Of a stretch of DNA of 64,000 bases, positions 60,667 to 64,000 are shown one piece after another. The notes beneath the pieces were generated by a model. That model had not been told where the DNA came from and did not search any database. It was given only the letters and a program-made list of their open reading frames with translations. The stretch is from Streptomyces sp. NBC_01306 (GTDB lineage: Bacteria; Actinomycetota; Actinomycetes; Streptomycetales; Streptomycetaceae): positions 248,001-312,000 of the forward strand of contig NZ_JAPEPC010000001.1 in assembly GCF_026340465.1 (NCBI RefSeq), written 5' to 3'. Both the position numbers and the translations under genes were made by a program. The number at the start of each line of letters is the position of its first letter. Within the stretch, counting starts at the first letter, position 1.

Positions 60667-62684
60667 ACCTGGTCCCGGGGGACGCTGAAGGACCAGGTAC
60701 GGCTGAAGATCTCGCGCTCGTCGTCGCCCGAGCCCTCGAACGCGGACAGCTGGTTGACCACGCAGAAGTCCGTGGCGTCGGCGGTCATCCGGGACCGGGT
60801 GCTGATGCGCGTCGCCCAGTCGCCCCGGCTGATGGACTCCTCGCGCTCGCTCTCCACCGCCGCGGAGAGCGGGTCGCCCTCGACCAGCCGGAAGCGGTTG
60901 AGGTCGCTGCCGGTACGGGTGAGTCCGTCGGCCCGGTCGGTCATGGTGCCATCGGCCGGGGTGGTGACGATGACCTGCTCCCCGGTCTCGTAGTCGTAGC
61001 TGACCCGCCTGTCACCGGGTATCGCCGTCAGCTCGATGCTGTGCGGCGGGACGTCGAGCGGCGGTCCGTACGGGCGCAGCCCGGCCTCATCGGCGGGGCG
61101 GGGCGCGCGTACCGGCAGGGTCAGCTCGCCGTGTGCCGTGTCGAGTTCCAGCGCCACCTGCTCGGGCGAGGGCCAGATCCAGGGCCACAACGAGGCGGAG
61201 ACGGAGACCCGGACGCGGTTGCCGGCGGCGAAGGCGTGGCCGATGGCGAACAGTGGTACCGCCACCTCGTAGGCGCGGCCCGGTTCCAGCGGGCGCGGGT
61301 CGGTGTGCCCGTCCCGGTGGGTGAGGTTGAGGAAGCCGGTGGTGACCAGCTTGGAACTGCCGTCGGGCCAGACCTCGCAGAGCCGCACGGCGAGCTGCGC
61401 CTGCGGCCGGTCGCTGGTGACCCGCAGGGTCACCTCGGGGGCGCCGAGGATCTCAAGACGTTCGGTGAGGGCGGGACCGGTGAAGGTCTGCGAGCGGCCG
61501 TCGTCGGCGGCCTGGTCCCCGTACTGCCCCGGTATGTCGCCGAACTTGAGGAAGTCGCCGCCGGATGCGCCGATCGCGAGCGGCGAACGCAGGACGGCCG
61601 TGCCCCGGCCGCCGCCGAGCGTGCTGAGCGGGATGACCGACGCCTCGACGCCGGGGGCCGGCCAGGAGGGTTCGGCGACCCAGCGGCCGGGGCGCTCCTC
61701 GCGGTCTGCACCGACCGGGCTCGGGTCGGGTATCCAGGCCCGCAGGGCGGGTTCGTCCATGATGCCGTTGTCGGCGCCGCCCATCCAGTGGTCGAACCAG
61801 CGCACGCACTCGCCCTGGAAGTCCATGGCGGGGCCGGGCTCGGCCTGGTGGGGGTAGGTGTGCGCCCAGGGACCGAGCATGGCCTTGGCCGGTACCCGCA
61901 GGTTCTCCATGAGGCGGAAGACGGCGCCGCGGTACGGGTCGAGCCAGCCGCCGACCGCGTAGACCGGCACCTTGATGGCCGAGTAGTCCTCGCAGACGGA
62001 ACCGTGCTGCCAGTAGGCGTCCCGGCGCTGGTGGGCCAGCCACTCCTCGGCGTACGGGACGGTCCGCTCCAGCCGGTCCAGCCACTCGTCGCGCCAGGAT
62101 TCACCGAGCACGGCGGGGTCGGACGGGCGGGCGTTGTACGCGAGCATCGTCGCGGCCCAGGGCAGCATCTCGGAGGCGAGCAGGGAGCCGCCCGCGTAGT
62201 GCACGTCGTCGGCGTACCGGTCGTCCGTCGAGCAGACGGTGACGATGCAGCGCAGCTGGGGCGGCTGGAGGGCGGCTATCTGGAGGCCGTTGAAGCCGCC
62301 CCAGGACTTGCCGATGATCCCGACCTGGCCGTCCGACCAGTCCTGCTGTTCGATCCAGGCGAGGACTTCGAGCGCGTCGGAGAGCTCGGTGGCGTGGTAC
62401 TCGTCGAGCATGATGCCGCTGGAGTCACCGCTGCCCCGGCAGTCCACCCGCACCGCGGCGTAACCGGCCCGGGCGAACTGGCCGTGCAGCGTCACGTCGC
62501 GCGGAGCCGTCCCGTCGTTCTTCCGGTACGGGATGTACTCCAGGACCGCTGGGACCGGCCCTTCGGCGTCGGCGGGAAGCCAGATCCGGGCGGCGAGACG
62601 GGTGCCGTCCTCAAGGGGAATCCAGACATGGCGCAGGACGCGTACGGGATGCTGTGCGGGGGTTGGGGTGGTGGCAGTGCTCAT
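60663..62684 (-). CDS. CocE/NonD family hydrolase (X-Pro dipeptidyl-peptidase-like)
   Basis: This 673-residue cytosolic alpha/beta hydrolase has GKSWGGFNGLQIA (nucleophile Ser), GGWLDPYRG (Asp) and GPWAHTYPH (His), then a C-terminal jelly-roll domain (from about residue 350). This is the cocaine-esterase layout. ATG 62684 is chosen over 62753 because homologues begin at the HVWIPLEDGTRLAARIWLP strand. It is the first gene of the importer operon and overlaps the binding-protein gene, so it may hydrolyse an ester or amide linked to the imported amine. Confidence 0.87.
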   Translation of the reverse strand: MSTATTPTPAQHPVRVLRHVWIPLEDGTRLAARIWLPADAEGPVPAVLEYIPYRKNDGTAPRDVTLHGQFARAGYAAVRVDCRGSGDSSGIMLDEYHATELSDALEVLAWIEQQDWSDGQVGIIGKSWGGFNGLQIAALQPPQLRCIVTVCSTDDRYADDVHYAGGSLLASEMLPWAATMLAYNARPSDPAVLGESWRDEWLDRLERTVPYAEEWLAHQRRDAYWQHGSVCEDYSAIKVPVYAVGGWLDPYRGAVFRLMENLRVPAKAMLGPWAHTYPHQAEPGPAMDFQGECVRWFDHWMGGADNGIMDEPALRAWIPDPSPVGADREERPGRWVAEPSWPAPGVEASVIPLSTLGGGRGTAVLRSPLAIGASGGDFLKFGDIPGQYGDQAADDGRSQTFTGPALTERLEILGAPEVTLRVTSDRPQAQLAVRLCEVWPDGSSKLVTTGFLNLTHRDGHTDPRPLEPGRAYEVAVPLFAIGHAFAAGNRVRVSVSASLWPWIWPSPEQVALELDTAHGELTLPVRAPRPADEAGLRPYGPPLDVPPHSIELTAIPGDRRVSYDYETGEQVIVTTPADGTMTDRADGLTRTGSDLNRFRLVEGDPLSAAVESEREESISRGDWATRISTRSRMTADATDFCVVNQLSAFEGSGDDEREIFSRTWSFSVPRDQV

Positions 62685-62745
62685 GTTTCGGCACCTTAGA
62701 GGAGCCTCACATTCCGTTTGTCCTGAGTGCCCGTGTATACCTGGG

Positions 62746-62763
62746 TTGTTCAACCGTGAACAA
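62746..62763. promoter_or_regulatory. Operator candidate upstream of the hydrolase/importer operon
   Basis: TTGTTCA-ACCG-TGAACAA is an 18-bp site with perfect 7-bp arms, 62 bases before the operon start. The geometry fits a TetR/BetI-type repressor, but no such gene lies in the window. Confidence 0.55.
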
Positions 62764-62851
62764 AAGCACAGGCATAGGGCAGCTCATTGTGGGTAAACAC
62801 CCCATATTTGCACGTTGGTGTGCACGTACCAGTGGGTAATGCCCGCTGCCC

Positions 62852-63214
62852 CTACGCCGGATCCGGCCCGTCGAGGAACCCGAGCAGCACGGCCGCTTCC
62901 GCACGGAGCCGTTCGGCCCGGTCGGCGTGCGCGGGCGCGGTCAACTCCGCTGCGGCCCCGAGCCGTTCGACGGCCTCGGCGCGCACGATGTCCGCCATGC
63001 TCCGCTCGCTCAGCTCCCGCCTCGCCACGTCGGTGGCGCCGGCACCGGCCGGCGACCCCTCCAGGGCCGAACTGCCGGGAGCGGCGGCGTCCACCGGCAC
63101 CGCCCCGGCGTTGTCCAGCGCGGCGAGCGCCGAACGCAGGGCGCTCACCGTGGCCTTCTCACGAGCGCGCATGGCTGCGGGCAGGGCTTGGCGCATACGG
63201 TTGTGCAGAGACAT
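62852..63214 (-). CDS. YqeY-like protein
   Basis: This 120-residue helical protein has the YqeY start MSLHNRMRQALPAAMRAREK, ATVSALRSALAALDN. The family resembles the tail domain of GatB; its role is not settled. Family members usually have about 150 residues, so this one is somewhat short. It is unlinked to tRNA-amidation genes here. Confidence 0.7.
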   Translation of the reverse strand: MSLHNRMRQALPAAMRAREKATVSALRSALAALDNAGAVPVDAAAPGSSALEGSPAGAGATDVARRELSERSMADIVRAEAVERLGAAAELTAPAHADRAERLRAEAAVLLGFLDGPDPA

Positions 63215-63223
63215 GCGGTGACC

Positions 63224-63790
63224 CTAACGCCGCCGCGCCTCGTGTCCCCAACGGAAATATCCGTAACTGGCCGGTATCCATCGGTGCCGGAGGGGTTCCG
63301 GGGTCGGAGACCGGTCCCAGCTAGACCGCGAGGCTCCGGGCGACGGTGTCGGCCGCGAGGAGCGGCAGCGGGCGGCGATCCAGGCGCCGTAGGAGTGGCC
63401 GGCCAGCGTGACGGGACCGGTGGCGTCGAGCCCGTCGATGACCGCGCCGAGCCAGCCGTCCAGGTCCCCCGTGCTGCGGATCGGCCGCCCCTCGGCCGGG
63501 ACGCTGAGCCCCGGCTCGCCCACCAGGTCCACGGCGTGCACCCGGTGGGTACGGCCCAGCCCCGCGGCGACCGCCGCACGCCAGACCAGGGAGGTCGCCC
63601 CGCCGCCGGGCAGGAGCACCAGGGGCGGCGCGGCGAGAGGACCGCAGCTGTTGATGCGGGTGAGGCCGTACGGAGTGGGAAGTCCGCGGCTGTCCACCGG
63701 GAATGGCCACTGGGCAAGCGCGTCGTCGTAGGCGGCGCGGAAGTGCGGTGACGCTGTTTCGGCCGGCTTGGCGGACACGGTGGACTCCAT
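63224..63790 (-). pseudogene. Truncated alpha/beta hydrolase
   Basis: The N-terminal half is normal: PPLVLLPGGGATSLVWRAAV and the nucleophile elbow LAGHSYGAWIA. After that the sequence becomes Arg/Ser/Pro-rich and unlike a hydrolase, with the acid and His residues absent. A second frame reads PLPLLAADTVARSLAV before a stop at 63321. Normal relatives have about 260 residues. The start codon lies four bases from a MITE-like element, so the native promoter and ribosome site are also displaced. Confidence 0.6.
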
Positions 63791-63793
63791 TAC

Positions 63794-63962
63794 CTAGTGC
63801 CACGGCAGGCAACGTTTGCCCCGTCGCGACGCCCGGCACACACTCTCGCCGCACCGGCCGAAAGCCCAAGTACGTCCAGTACAAGGGCTTCCGGCCGGCA
63901 CGCCGAGAGCACGCACCGAACGCCGCTCCTTGACGGGCAAACCTTGCCTGCCGCGGCACTAG
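63794..63962. mobile_element. MITE-like element with 30-bp terminal inverted repeats
   Basis: The element starts CTAGTGCCACGGCAGGCAAC and its other end, read in reverse complement, starts CTAGTGCCGCGGCAGGCAAG. Both continue into GTTTGCCC. The ends differ at only a few positions. CTAG at both edges may be the target duplication. The interior is also a long imperfect inverted repeat (CTCTCG ... CGAGAG; AGCCC ... GGGCT), so the whole unit folds on itself. It has no transposase gene. Confidence 0.75.
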
Positions 63963-64000
63963 CTGGGCGACAGTCTCGTCAGTCTCATGAGTTTCGTTCA

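Noticed and set aside
60636..62699. 687-residue plus-strand frame opposite the CocE hydrolase
   Set aside because: Val/Gly/Arg-rich shadow of a gene with a complete Ser/Asp/His triad.

Overview
The window is high-GC actinobacterial DNA. Frequent GTG starts, four-base GTGA/ATGA gene overlaps, AfsR-type regulators, DUF2510, DUF1152 and PucR-type proteins, and many secreted carbohydrate-active enzymes point to Streptomyces or a close relative. It holds no rRNA and no CRISPR array. One tRNA gene, tRNA-Pro(GGG), is present on the minus strand. The window reads as an accessory or arm-like region: at least six broken genes, two insertion-element remnants, a small integrase module and a polymorphic-toxin locus sit among intact genes.

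Region by region. (1) 1-6.3 kb: the end of an S9 peptidase/beta-lactamase-like fusion, a frameshifted PucR regulator, a membrane-anchored esterase, and an insertion-sequence stub fused to a broken acyl-CoA oxidase. (2) 6.4-11.6 kb: a BTAD/NB-ARC regulator followed by a DrrAB-type drug exporter. (3) 11.8-22.3 kb, the most interesting part: a DUF1152 gene, a 1644-residue secreted polymorphic toxin (ricin-type lectin, Ala-rich coiled coil, Hint protease, unassigned C-terminal toxin domain) with an overlapping immunity candidate, then a decayed second toxin/immunity module, then an excisionase-like gene and a tyrosine integrase pointing at tRNA-Pro. (4) 22.3-29.7 kb: DUF309, CobF, a dienoyl-CoA reductase with a PadR regulator, a DUF2510 protein, a GNAT enzyme and a TauE/SafE permease. 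(5) 29.8-36.2 kb: three secreted glycan-active proteins (GH31, GH55-like, GH71-like).

(6) 36.5-52.6 kb: an exopolysaccharide locus that resembles colanic-acid biosynthesis. It encodes an initiating phosphoglycosyl transferase, Gmd and Fcl for GDP-L-fucose, two glycosyltransferases, a WcaF-like acetyltransferase, a Wzy-like polymerase, a Wzx-like flippase and a Wzc-like co-polymerase with a degenerate P-loop. It also has a cytidylyltransferase/CDP-alcohol transferase pair that could add a phospho-alcohol decoration. A large secreted multidomain protein and a lipoprotein lie inside the locus. Six starts in this locus are preceded by a run of at least six G residues, several as CTGGGGGGT. The three glycanases next door could trim the same or a competing polymer.

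(7) 52.7-64 kb: an AfsR-like ATPase regulator without a DNA-binding domain, an SGNH hydrolase, a small secreted His-rich duplicated protein, a quaternary-amine (betaine/choline-type) ABC importer translationally coupled to a CocE/NonD hydrolase, a YqeY-like protein, a truncated hydrolase, and a 169-bp MITE-like element at the right edge.
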